DNA of 58,424 bases from a virus, in IMG/VR virus record IMGVR_UViG_3300030328_002738, positions 1-58,424 of that record; one strand, given 5' to 3'. Below the pieces are notes generated by a model. That model did not search any database. It was not told the DNA's origin and saw only the letters and a program-made list of their open reading frames with translations. Both the position numbers and the translations under genes were made by a program. Position 1 is the stretch's first letter, and each line of letters begins with the position of its first letter. Below are positions 25,705 to 32,095 of the stretch, in pieces.

Positions 25705-27594
25705 TTACTTTTCCCAACAATCACTTACTGATACTTCAGCTTTTAATAAGCCATTTGTTACTATTTCTAATGCAGCCTCTTCCATTATTGCTTGCATATC
25801 TCTTGTCCACTCATTTAAATATTCATTGTGGCAAATAGTATCTATCTGATCATGTACAGTCATTACTAATTTAACTGGTGCATTACGACTTTGAATATAT
25901 GTTCGCATTAATACTAACGCACGTTTAGTCATATCAGCACTAGCTCCTTGTATAGGAGTATTTTTAGATGCTCTCTCAATACTACCAAGCTCCATTGAAG
26001 ATGATTTATTGTCCCATATTTTAGGATACCAATTAGTAAACCATCTCTTCCTATTGTACGGAGGAAATGTTTTAATGTATCCATATTTTTTACCAAAGTT
26101 TCCTAGTTTATCTAAGAATCCTTTAATAGATGGGAAAGCTTCAAAATATTTTTCAATAAGAACTTTAGCATCATCGATATTAATATTAAGGGTATCAGCA
26201 AGCTTATTAGGGCCCATGCCATAAGCAAGCCCAAAATTAATTGTTTTAACATTTGTTCTCAATTTTTTATGTGAAGGACAATTGCATTTAGCTTTTCTTT
26301 TAAAATATGCGCAATTATTTTCTCCACTTGTTAGCCATTGCTCTCCATATACTAATTCAGCACATGTAGAATGCAAGTCTTGCTCTTCTTCTAAAGCTTT
26401 TAACCATACAGGATCTTTAGAACCAAATGCAATAACATTTAATTCTTGTGAACTGTAATCAGCACTAACAAAACTCCATCCTTCAGGAGCTATAAAACAA
26501 TTTCTAAAACTATTATCTGCAGGTATTTGTTGCATATTAGGTTTACTACTACTAACTCTACCTGTATCTAATATTTGATGAAAACTTGTATGTATTTTAT
26601 TATCCCCTGATAAATTCTTAAAGAATGCATCACCATATGACGTACATAATTTCATAGCTTCTTTATATTTTACATATTTATCTATCAAAGGATATTTAAA
26701 TCTGTATTTATACATAGCTTTACCATTTACATTATCTAATTTAGGTATAAGACATTGAAACACTTCTAATACCTGTTTAGGTGATGTCCATTTAATATTT
26801 ATATCTCTTAATTCTTCAACAGGAGTAAACATATCCGCTTGTATATATTTAGCCACAAACTTTTGTAATCTTTTATCCTGTTTTATCATTAGGTCTAAAC
26901 CTGTTAATAATGAATCAGCTTTATCTGTATTTAAATCTTCTAACTCTTTCCACCTCTCCGTATCTAAATCTAATCCATTGTACTCCATATCTGCAAATGA
27001 TGATACTACTTCGTTTTCTAATTGTACAACATTTTCTAACTTATACTTTTGTATAGTTGGTAGTTGTAAATCTTTTATTTTACATAAGTATTCTACATCT
27101 TTTGCACCATAGATTATTTGATCATCTGTAAATGGTTGTCCTGTTAAACCTATAAATAAATTCCTAACCTCTTTATTTAATTCAACATTTAAATACCTTT
27201 TACATAAATCTTTAAGTCCATATCCTAGACTTTTTCCACAGCTTATTACAAGTTCAGTTAAAAATGTGTCATAAATACCTTCACAGGTAATATTAGCCCA
27301 TCTTTTTATAAACTTATAATCAAACTTTGCATTATGAAAGATTTTAATAATATTTTTATTTTCTAATACATCTCTCAATGGCTCAATGCTTACAAATCTT
27401 GTATCTATAATATATTGATTGTCAGCATCACCAATTTGAAACATTATCATCTTTTTACATGTAAAATCAAATCCTTCTGTTTCTGTGTCAACTCCTAAAA
27501 CCTTCTTGTCTGTACAATAAATAACAGCGTCATCTATTGTACAAGACTGAAAGTTAGAGTTAAAACTCTGTGTGTTGCTTACAAAATATATCAT
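25705..27594 (-). CDS. family A DNA polymerase with 3'-5' exonuclease
   Basis: A 629-residue replicative polymerase. The N-terminal DEDDy exonuclease has DTE (D36, E38), HNAKFD (H87-D92) and YGAKD (Y162, D166). Polymerase motif A is SADYSSQEL (D379), motif B is RTNVKTINFGLAYG (R446 to G459) and motif C is VHDQ (H581, D582), where most family members have VHDE. A Cys/His-rich insert between motifs A and B (C428, C437, C439, H442) could bind zinc. There is no 5'-3' nuclease domain; a separate flap nuclease gene supplies it. The ATG follows the previous stop as TAATATG. Confidence 0.93.
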   Translation of the reverse strand: MIYFVSNTQSFNSNFQSCTIDDAVIYCTDKKVLGVDTETEGFDFTCKKMIMFQIGDADNQYIIDTRFVSIEPLRDVLENKNIIKIFHNAKFDYKFIKRWANITCEGIYDTFLTELVISCGKSLGYGLKDLCKRYLNVELNKEVRNLFIGLTGQPFTDDQIIYGAKDVEYLCKIKDLQLPTIQKYKLENVVQLENEVVSSFADMEYNGLDLDTERWKELEDLNTDKADSLLTGLDLMIKQDKRLQKFVAKYIQADMFTPVEELRDINIKWTSPKQVLEVFQCLIPKLDNVNGKAMYKYRFKYPLIDKYVKYKEAMKLCTSYGDAFFKNLSGDNKIHTSFHQILDTGRVSSSKPNMQQIPADNSFRNCFIAPEGWSFVSADYSSQELNVIAFGSKDPVWLKALEEEQDLHSTCAELVYGEQWLTSGENNCAYFKRKAKCNCPSHKKLRTNVKTINFGLAYGMGPNKLADTLNINIDDAKVLIEKYFEAFPSIKGFLDKLGNFGKKYGYIKTFPPYNRKRWFTNWYPKIWDNKSSSMELGSIERASKNTPIQGASADMTKRALVLMRTYIQSRNAPVKLVMTVHDQIDTICHNEYLNEWTRDMQAIMEEAALEIVTNGLLKAEVSVSDCWEK

Positions 27595-27595
27595 A

Positions 27596-27835
27596 TTAGT
27601 AAGCTATTTCTTGTGGTTCTCTATCATATTGAGTCTGTACATGTTCTTCGTACTGCTCTAATAAATTGTTGTCATCTACATATTTAACTACACTTTTAGC
27701 GAAAGATTTAACATAAGTTTTACCTTCGAAATTAAAGCTTGTTGAATCTGTTAAGACACATTTAATGTACAGTTGTTTGAATCTTTTATAAGAATCATCC
27801 ATTACCATACTATAAATCCATTTCATATTTCCCAT
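27596..27835 (-). CDS. hypothetical protein, 79 aa, co-translated with DNA polymerase
   Basis: A small protein (MGNMKWIYSM ... EPQEIAY) with no known motif. The start is placed at 27835, after the typical leader AATTAAACAAAAAACG; a longer frame to 27901 would run through a strong hairpin and is rejected. It ends 1 base before the polymerase ATG (TAATATG junction), so it may be a polymerase accessory factor. Upstream lie a pseudoknot-forming leader and a good promoter. Confidence 0.6.
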   Translation of the reverse strand: MGNMKWIYSMVMDDSYKRFKQLYIKCVLTDSTSFNFEGKTYVKSFAKSVVKYVDDNNLLEQYEEHVQTQYDREPQEIAY

Positions 27836-27853
27836 CGTTTTTTGTTTAATTAA

Positions 27854-27920
27854 TACTTGTTTCTTTATTATTTTGGCAAAAAAAGAGAGACACTCCATCA
27901 CAAGTATCTCTCTTTTTGCC
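27854..27920 (-). ncRNA. leader hairpin/pseudoknot before the polymerase operon
   Basis: Read leftward, a 14-bp stem (27907-27920 with 27875-27890, two A bulged) has a 16-base loop. Seven loop bases (27900-27906, TACTTGT on this strand) pair perfectly with 27854-27860. This gives H-type pseudoknot topology, ending 18 bases before the ATG at 27835. The second stem strand ends TCTCTCTTTTTTTGCC, so the hairpin could also act as a terminator or attenuator between the promoter at 28041-28072 and the polymerase genes. Confidence 0.6.
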
Positions 27921-28040
27921 TATCAAATAAATTGATTTTAAAGTCTTATCTGACCATTGGTTTCGATTAAAGTCATGATTATCAGTCTCTTAGAAGGTTG
28001 TATAAACATTTCTTTTATATCTTTGTAAATAATTAGATTA

Positions 28041-28072
28041 CAAATATAATAAAAAGAAGTACATTATACAAA
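28041..28072 (-). promoter_or_regulatory. leftward Bacteroidetes-type promoter
   Basis: On the minus strand, TTTG (28069-28072) is followed after 20 bases by TATATTTG (28041-28048), matching the -33 TTTG / -7 TAnnTTTG consensus of Bacteroidota sigma-ABfr. It lies in a non-coding gap and would drive the 79-residue gene and the DNA polymerase gene, after a 120-base leader that holds the 27854-27920 pseudoknot. Confidence 0.65.
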
Positions 28073-28121
28073 CAATATACGACTTTTTATTACATTCTAA
28101 AAGCAATTATTATAATGATTA

Positions 28122-28754
28122 TTAATACATTGTTTCTACTTCATCTACTTTTACACCTGTGTTAACTTTTACTGTTGATTGTGTAGTAGTATCTCCAGCT
28201 AAAAATGTGTGTTCAGGATTTTGATCTTCTGGTAATAGATCTACATAAGAATTCATAAATATATTATGACCTTTATGTAATATATAATCTCCACCTTTAC
28301 CTGCTCTTTTAGCTTGTGTCTCAACTACATCTAAACCTTGTGCATCAGCATACTTTTGTTGTGACGCAGTTGGTTCTGTAGACTCAACTATTCTAACTCT
28401 AAAGTTTAAATTATTAAATACTGGATTTAATATATTTAGATCTAGCATTTCACATTCTCTACCATTAGCCTTTTCACCTACATACCAGTCTCCATCATCT
28501 CCAAAATTTACACCAAATATATCTGATGCATCTGCTATCTCTGCAGTTGCCCAACCTCTTCTAGCTCCTGAACTAAATCTAGTGTCAGTAGAGTTTAATA
28601 CTGTTAATGCAGACATTGGTCTATCTTTGGCTACTACTTTTTCAGCAAATTCTAATTGAATTTTATCTGTTGATGTTTTGTATGCTTTAGTTAATAAGCA
28701 TTCTCCTACTTGCAGACTATTTAATGAGCCTGTGTTTAATTGATTGTTTTCCAT
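28122..28754 (-). CDS. hypothetical protein, 210 aa
   Basis: I do not recognise the family. It is an acidic soluble protein with mixed alpha/beta character. The segment DTRFSSGARRGWATAE may bind a nucleic acid or nucleotide, but no catalytic motif is evident. The leader AATTAAAATCAATTTAAAAAC precedes the ATG. It is transcribed leftward ahead of the promoter gap at 27921-28121, so it may end one early transcript before the polymerase unit begins. Confidence 0.6.
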   Translation of the reverse strand: MENNQLNTGSLNSLQVGECLLTKAYKTSTDKIQLEFAEKVVAKDRPMSALTVLNSTDTRFSSGARRGWATAEIADASDIFGVNFGDDGDWYVGEKANGRECEMLDLNILNPVFNNLNFRVRIVESTEPTASQQKYADAQGLDVVETQAKRAGKGGDYILHKGHNIFMNSYVDLLPEDQNPEHTFLAGDTTTQSTVKVNTGVKVDEVETMY

Positions 28755-28773
28755 GTTTTTAAATTGATTTTAA

Positions 28774-29025
28774 TTAATAATTATTTATTCTAAATTCTTC
28801 GAACTCTTTATTACTGACTGCTGTTGTGTCAACAGGATTTTCCCAGTAAAATAGCTCTGGATGTATATCTTTCATATTGTGAGTGCAAACTGTACATTCA
28901 GCAATAAAATGAATAGCATCCATCTTATCTTCAAAGGTTTTAATTTTAGAAGAAGTTACATCTTCTTTTTTACAGTCGTGATAACCTTTTGAGTCACAAC
29001 CATAAATGATCTTGATTTCATTCAT
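28774..29025 (-). CDS. hypothetical Cys-containing protein, 83 aa
   Basis: A small acidic protein (MNEIKIIYGCDSKGYHD...) with Cys at IYGCDSK, YHDCKK, AECTVC and a His in CTHNM, which could bind a metal. The ATG at 29025 is preferred over an upstream TTG two codons earlier. It is followed 19 bases later by the 210-residue gene. Family and function are unknown. Confidence 0.55.
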   Translation of the reverse strand: MNEIKIIYGCDSKGYHDCKKEDVTSSKIKTFEDKMDAIHFIAECTVCTHNMKDIHPELFYWENPVDTTAVSNKEFEEFRINNY

Positions 29026-29048
29026 AGGCAAGTTTTTAGTTAAGTTAT

Positions 29049-29210
29049 TTATTTGGTTGATTGTATTATTGCAAATAGTATAAAGAATATTAAAGATATT
29101 CCTATTATTATACCTATTACATTTAAAATATTGTTAAATCTGCTTGATTCAGGAGGATGAGGCACATGATATACCTCTGTATCTCCTTTATATTTTCTAT
29201 TGTGCTCCAT
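29049..29210 (-). CDS. single-span membrane protein, 53 aa
   Basis: A reading frame of 53 codons beginning MEHNRKYKGD. About 29 charged or polar N-terminal residues are followed by one hydrophobic helix (NVIGIIIGISLIFFILFAII, residues 30-49) and a QSTK tail. It overlaps the upstream coiled-coil gene by 14 bases. It would sit in the inner membrane with its N-terminus probably in the cytoplasm. An early-gene membrane protein could be a superinfection-exclusion or host-takeover factor, but nothing proves this. Confidence 0.65.
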   Translation of the reverse strand: MEHNRKYKGDTEVYHVPHPPESSRFNNILNVIGIIIGISLIFFILFAIIQSTK

Positions 29211-29535
29211 CTTGCTCTATTATTAATTTAGTCTTCATAAATTTAATTACTCTTCTTAAATCACGTAGTAATGAATTTACGCTTTCATAATCTTTTTCAT
29301 TTTCTCTCTTCTTTTGAATAGTCAATACATCTTTATTCATTTTTATTATTAACTCATGAGCTTCATTTATTACACTTATCATAAAAGGTTTAAATACCTT
29401 TTCTGCTAAAGATTGTCTAGCTACTTCTTTATGATAAACTAAGTCTGAAGTTAATTTGTCCACTTGATGTTTTAATTTAGTTATTTCTAAATTCTTTTGT
29501 AAGATCTTTGGATCTAGTTCAATATTTGTTTCCAT
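29197..29535 (-). CDS. coiled-coil protein, 112 aa
   Basis: A largely helical protein (LEITKLKHQVDKLTSDL, residues 16-32, reads as coiled coil) with many Lys and Glu. No known motif. Its ATG is preceded by the leader TAACTAAACACAAATAAAGT and by a long non-coding, highly structured region (29566-29995). The gene overlaps the small membrane protein gene downstream by 14 bases. Confidence 0.6.
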   Translation of the reverse strand: METNIELDPKILQKNLEITKLKHQVDKLTSDLVYHKEVARQSLAEKVFKPFMISVINEAHELIIKMNKDVLTIQKKRENEKDYESVNSLLRDLRRVIKFMKTKLIIEQDGAQ

Positions 29536-29565
29536 ACTTTATTTGTGTTTAGTTAATATTTAATT

Positions 29566-29995
29566 GTGCTCACTCATCATTTTCACGGGCTTGTGACCGT
29601 CCTTGGCTGATTTAAGCACGAATAAGGGAATTATCAATTCCAAAGGTGTAACTATCCGCTTGCGCGATTCTCTTAACACTTACTATACATCTCCCAATGT
29701 ATTCTTATAATACTTTATCCACTTGGACGTCCATATTACATTAAATAGTTTACTACAAACTACAGTATATTACCATCTGTCTTAAGCGAGACTTCATAGA
29801 TAATTTAGTGTCGTACTAACAATAGATTTAATTGTTATTATTATACCCTTTTGATGTATCCAACTGTTAAGTCAGTGAAGCTATAACATTTGTTATAACC
29901 TATTCGTCTGGATGACTATACATCACTGTCTACTCTTGCTAGCACAAGTATTAACGACAGTTCTTATTCTGAGGAGTCTTGCAATACTCCCTACG
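29566..29995 (-). ncRNA. candidate structured non-coding RNA, about 430 nt
   Basis: A gap of 460 bases between two leftward genes without a plausible reading frame. It contains many local stems: GTGCT/AGCAC (29566-29570, 29615-29619) around ACGG/CCGT; GGAATT/AATTCC (29627-29641); CGC-GCAA-GCG with a GNRA tetraloop when read leftward (29657-29666); AACAAT/ATTGTT (near 29818-29836); TATAACA/TGTTATA (29882-29897); CTTG/CAAG (near 29935-29948); GGAGT/ACTCC (near 29973-29990). This density is higher than in ordinary AT-rich spacers. Size and setting recall the large ornate phage RNAs as a class, but I cannot match it to any. Confidence 0.45.
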
Positions 29996-30250
29996 CTATG
30001 TTGTTTTCCATGATCCTAATCCTTGCATAAATGTTTTAACAAATTCTGTGTCTTCACATTCAATCATTGCAAGTTGTATTTTATTTATTACAGATTCACG
30101 TATTTCTTTATCTTTTATAGAATATCTTATTTGTCTTCCAAGTGATCTAACTACAGCATTTGTTGGAATCCAATAATAATCTAATTGTTCTATTTCTTCT
30201 TTAGACATATCTTTTAATATGTCATCTGTTATTATCGCATTTGATTTCAT
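29996..30250 (-). CDS. hypothetical protein, 84 aa
   Basis: A small helical, acidic protein (MKSNAIITDDILKDMSKEEI ...). No motif recognised. The leader AAACATCAATAATT precedes the ATG, and a 167-base structured RNA region lies upstream. It is followed by the long non-coding region 29566-29995, so it may be the last coding part of a short early transcript. Confidence 0.55.
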   Translation of the reverse strand: MKSNAIITDDILKDMSKEEIEQLDYYWIPTNAVVRSLGRQIRYSIKDKEIRESVINKIQLAMIECEDTEFVKTFMQGLGSWKTT

Positions 30251-30291
30251 AATTATTGATGTTTAATTAATGTTTAGGTTAATAAATAACA

Positions 30292-30418
30292 ATATCAAGA
30301 TACTGACTAATGCCAATATCTTGATATGATTATTCCAATGTAATGTCACAAGTTATTACGACTAAGTAAGAATGCCTGAATAACATTACATTGTTCTCTA
30401 AAAACTAAAACTCAGGCA
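30292..30418 (-). ncRNA. intergenic RNA: H-type pseudoknot plus hairpin
   Basis: Read leftward: S1a 30412-30418, S2a 30383-30393, S1b 30373-30379, S2b 30336-30346. S1 is a perfect 7-bp stem (TGCCTGA/TCAGGCA) and S2 a perfect 11-bp stem (CAATGTAATGT/ACATTACATTG). They cross, giving a classical H-type pseudoknot with loops of 18, 3 and 26 bases. A perfect 11-bp hairpin (30317-30327 with 30292-30302, loop 14) follows. The element begins right after the stop codon at 30419 and ends 41 bases before the ATG at 30250. It is the clearest structured RNA in the window. Confidence 0.68.
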
Positions 30419-30667
30419 CTAATTAGATAAAAGTTGTTTCATTCTATTTCTTATCTTTATCCATTTATTTATATAAGGAGTAATTCTATCGTAATGTCCT
30501 ATACTCTCTTCAGAAGATTTACTACATTGTTGATTCATATCTAAATTGAGTTCTAATGCAATTACTCTATTCTTAGCAATATGATATAATTCTGCTATAT
30601 CAAGAACATTGTTTAAATTAAATGTTTTATCATCATTATATACTTTAAGTGTGATTGTGTTTTCCAT
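30419..30667 (-). CDS. hypothetical protein, 82 aa
   Basis: A small protein (MENTITLKVYNDDKTFNLNN ...) with a beta-like first 25 residues and helical remainder ending IRNRMKQLLSN. No motif is recognised. The stop codon abuts a pseudoknot-forming RNA. The leader AACATAATATAACACAATC precedes the ATG, with another G/C-clamped element further upstream (30716-30784). Confidence 0.55.
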   Translation of the reverse strand: MENTITLKVYNDDKTFNLNNVLDIAELYHIAKNRVIALELNLDMNQQCSKSSEESIGHYDRITPYINKWIKIRNRMKQLLSN

Positions 30668-30715
30668 GATTGTGTTATATTATGTTATGTTGATAATTAG
30701 ATTGATTGTCAAATT

Positions 30716-30784
30716 GTGGGAAAAAGTGGTGAATGTGATGTGATAGACACACTCACGAACAGTGTAGTTGTCCTCCCCACCCAC
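30716..30784 (-). ncRNA. G/C-clamped intergenic element (A)
   Basis: In the 187-base gap 30668-30854, GTGGG (30716-30720) can pair with CCCAC (30776-30780 or 30780-30784), with TGTG/CACA and CACT/AGTG hairpins inside. To its right, TTGAACAAC (30789-30797) and GTTGTCAA (30802-30809) form an 8-bp stem with one bulge and loop TAAT. The clamp is only 5 bp. It is listed because its geometry repeats that of elements B-E. Confidence 0.35.
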
Positions 30785-30832
30785 TGAATTGAACAACTAA
30801 TGTTGTCAATCCCCACCTATATAGAATAAAGA

Positions 30833-30850
30833 AAGGGGATTACTCCCCTT
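30833..30850 (-). terminator. terminator after the first leftward gene
   Basis: A 6-bp AAGGGG/CCCCTT stem (30833-30838 with 30845-30850, loop of 6) begins 4 bases after the stop codon of the 71-residue gene. Read leftward it runs into CCCCTTTCTTTATTC, a U-rich tail. It would end or attenuate the first early transcript. Confidence 0.6.
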
Positions 30851-30854
30851 ATCT

Positions 30855-31070
30855 TTACGATTCTATCGTACTATTGAAAGCAAGCTTGTTGTCTTTCATT
30901 AGTTGAATCACTTGTTCTTGTTGCTCTTTAGTAAGACCTTCAGTCTTAACTAATTGAGTAACATTATCAGAACTTTCTTGGCCTTTGGTCAAGTTAAGTT
31001 GTGATGTTTGTCTTACGATGTGGTTTCCTTTCTTGGAAAGGAACACACTTGTGCCTTGGTCTATTATCAT
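30855..31070 (-). CDS. hypothetical protein, 71 aa, first leftward gene
   Basis: A short polar protein (MIIDQGTSVFLSKKGNHIVR ...) with a C-terminal helix rich in Gln, Glu and Lys. No motif is recognised. As the gene nearest to the divergent control region it may be among the first genes expressed, and it has its own terminator, so it could be a small host-takeover or regulatory protein. The leader AACTATCCTAATCAAATAAATTTAATT precedes the ATG. Confidence 0.55.
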   Translation of the reverse strand: MIIDQGTSVFLSKKGNHIVRQTSQLNLTKGQESSDNVTQLVKTEGLTKEQQEQVIQLMKDNKLAFNSTIES

Positions 31071-31103
31071 AATTAAATTTATTTGATTAGGATAGTTAAT
31101 ATT

Positions 31104-31186
31104 ATTTGTGGGGGGTACCCTAAACTCCCAACACTAGCCGGGGTGTCTATCATAGGAGGTCCACACGCTCACAAATCTCCCCCAAA
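31104..31186. ncRNA. G/C-clamped intergenic element (B)
   Basis: GGGGG (31111-31115) can pair with CCCCC (31179-31183), extended by TTT/AAA after a 2-base bulge. A GGAGGT/ATCTCC stem (G-U included) lies inside, and the palindrome GGGTACCC overlaps the left arm. An A8T7 tract (31184-31198) follows. The element lies in the divergent control region, so it could belong to the leftward leader or be a DNA-level control site. Confidence 0.35.
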
Positions 31187-31202
31187 AAAAATTTTTTTGT
31201 CA

Positions 31203-31236
31203 TTTTGTTTTTTGTAAGAAAGTTTTTATATCTTTG
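31203..31236 (+). promoter_or_regulatory. rightward promoter P1
   Basis: TTTTG (31203-31207), 21 bases, then TATCTTTG (31229-31236): a good Bacteroidetes -33/-7 pair. The 13-base string TTTTATATCTTTG is shared exactly with P2. Transcription would start near 31240-31243, at the beginning of the structured region 31240-31500. Confidence 0.72.
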
Positions 31237-31239
31237 CAG

Positions 31240-31500
31240 TCCAACATTATTCATCCCCTGGTAACCATAAACGGGATTAGACATCGGATTGTAGTCTCAA
31301 ATAGAGATAGAGTTTTCTCCGGTAGTTGGAAAAGAACGAGAGTATAAGTTCTAGTTAGGATACAATTAGCACACAGGTACGTGCGGTGAATTAACATCAG
31401 TTTTAGTATCCTTTGGTCTCTACTTTATTAAGAGAAGCACTGCTAGATACGAAATCCAAGTTTGAAATAGAATCTCTAAGGGGGTGAACTATATTCTTTT
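31240..31500 (+). ncRNA. candidate structured RNA or long structured 5' leader
   Basis: The 340 bases between P1 and the first rightward gene hold no plausible reading frame. Stems seen: TCCAAC/GTTGGA (31240-31245, 31325-31330), AGAAC/GTTCT (31333-31337, 31348-31352), AGGATAC/GTATCCT (31357-31363, 31406-31412, perfect, enclosing GCAC/GTGC), and TCTCT/AGAGA (31417-31421, 31431-31435). The first stem begins at the expected transcript start. This looks like a defined RNA of about 260 nt, with P2 placed just after it to transcribe the coding operon. A long regulatory leader is the alternative. Confidence 0.5.
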
Positions 31501-31518
31501 TAAAAATATACAAAAATA

Positions 31519-31551
31519 TTTGGTAGTATAAAAAAATATTTTATATCTTTG
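31519..31551 (+). promoter_or_regulatory. rightward promoter P2 for the structural module
   Basis: TTTG (31519-31522), 21 bases, then TATCTTTG (31544-31551), identical in spacing to P1. The start of transcription would be about 20 bases upstream of the GroES-like gene ATG (31578). This is the likely main promoter of the rightward operon. Confidence 0.78.
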
Positions 31552-31577
31552 TCTTTTAATCACAAATATATAGAATT

Positions 31578-31853
31578 ATGAAAACCAAATTTAAACCAAA
31601 TGGAAACTGGATAGTTCTTCCAGACCCCGTAGTTACAGAAACAAAATCAGGAATTATTTTAGATGAGAAAACTGCTCAGGCAAACGCTAAAAGATCTAAT
31701 ATCTTAAAGATAATATCATGCGGCCCTAACTGTATCTTTGTTAAAAAAGGTAATACAGTTATGATTGATCCTAGAACAGAGGCTACTAGAATGGCAATTG
31801 ATGGAGCCTTTTACCTAATGGTTCAAGAACACCAAATATTAGGAAAGTGGTAA
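31578..31853 (+). CDS. GroES-like co-chaperonin
   Basis: A 91-residue Cpn10-fold protein. NGNWIVLPDPVVTETKSGI opens it as in GroES (PLxDRVVVKxxExExxTxGGI), with the mobile-loop region around ETKSGIILDEKTAQ. The GDxVxF-like part reads KKGNTVMIDP, and the end is VQEHQILGKW, comparable to the EDDILAVI tail of GroES. No GroEL gene is seen here, so the protein would cap the host GroEL to fold virion proteins, as T4 gp31 does for the T4 capsid protein. It is the first gene after promoter P2, ahead of the packaging and capsid genes. Confidence 0.78.
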   Translation: MKTKFKPNGNWIVLPDPVVTETKSGIILDEKTAQANAKRSNILKIISCGPNCIFVKKGNTVMIDPRTEATRMAIDGAFYLMVQEHQILGKW

Positions 31854-32095
31854 AAGGATCTGTGAGTATATCTCTTGAAGATTACCATACATTTATTGAT
31901 CAAGCTATTTCCTTTAAACATAAGGAAGATAATCTTACACAAGTAGCTAAAGAGCTTCAAGTGTTCTTATCTTTCTTATGTACTAGGGAAAATATTGAAA
32001 AGTATGTAGAGGAATTTAATAAACAGTCTAAAACTTCAAGGATAACTTTAGAAGGATCTTACGCTAAAATAGAAATAAAAGATTATGACTTTTAA
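31847..32095 (+). CDS. hypothetical protein, 82 aa (GTG start)
   Basis: A short acidic helical protein (V/M-V-K-G-S-V-S-I-S-L-E-D-Y ...). There is no ATG at its 5' end. GTG at 31847, overlapping the GroES-like stop, is the likely start, with GTG at 31862 as alternative. No motif is recognised. It overlaps the zinc-ribbon gene downstream by 11 bases. Confidence 0.5.
   Translation: MVKGSVSISLEDYHTFIDQAISFKHKEDNLTQVAKELQVFLSFLCTRENIEKYVEEFNKQSKTSRITLEGSYAKIEIKDYDF

Noticed and set aside
27836-27901. 22-codon N-terminal extension of the gene before DNA polymerase
   Set aside because: It runs through a strong hairpin; ATG 27835 has the AATTAAACA-type leader seen at neighbouring genes.
11573-31070. 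CRISPR arrays, insertion sequences or integrase in the non-coding gaps
   Set aside because: No regularly spaced direct repeats, no transposase motifs and no tyrosine or serine recombinase were seen.
31184-31198. A8T7 tract as a replication origin
   Set aside because: No iterons or other origin signals beside it; such tracts are common in AT-rich control regions, so an origin cannot be claimed.
29566-31577. tRNA or tmRNA genes in the structured gaps
   Set aside because: I looked for a GTTCRANYC T-loop with matching acceptor and anticodon stems on both strands and found none.
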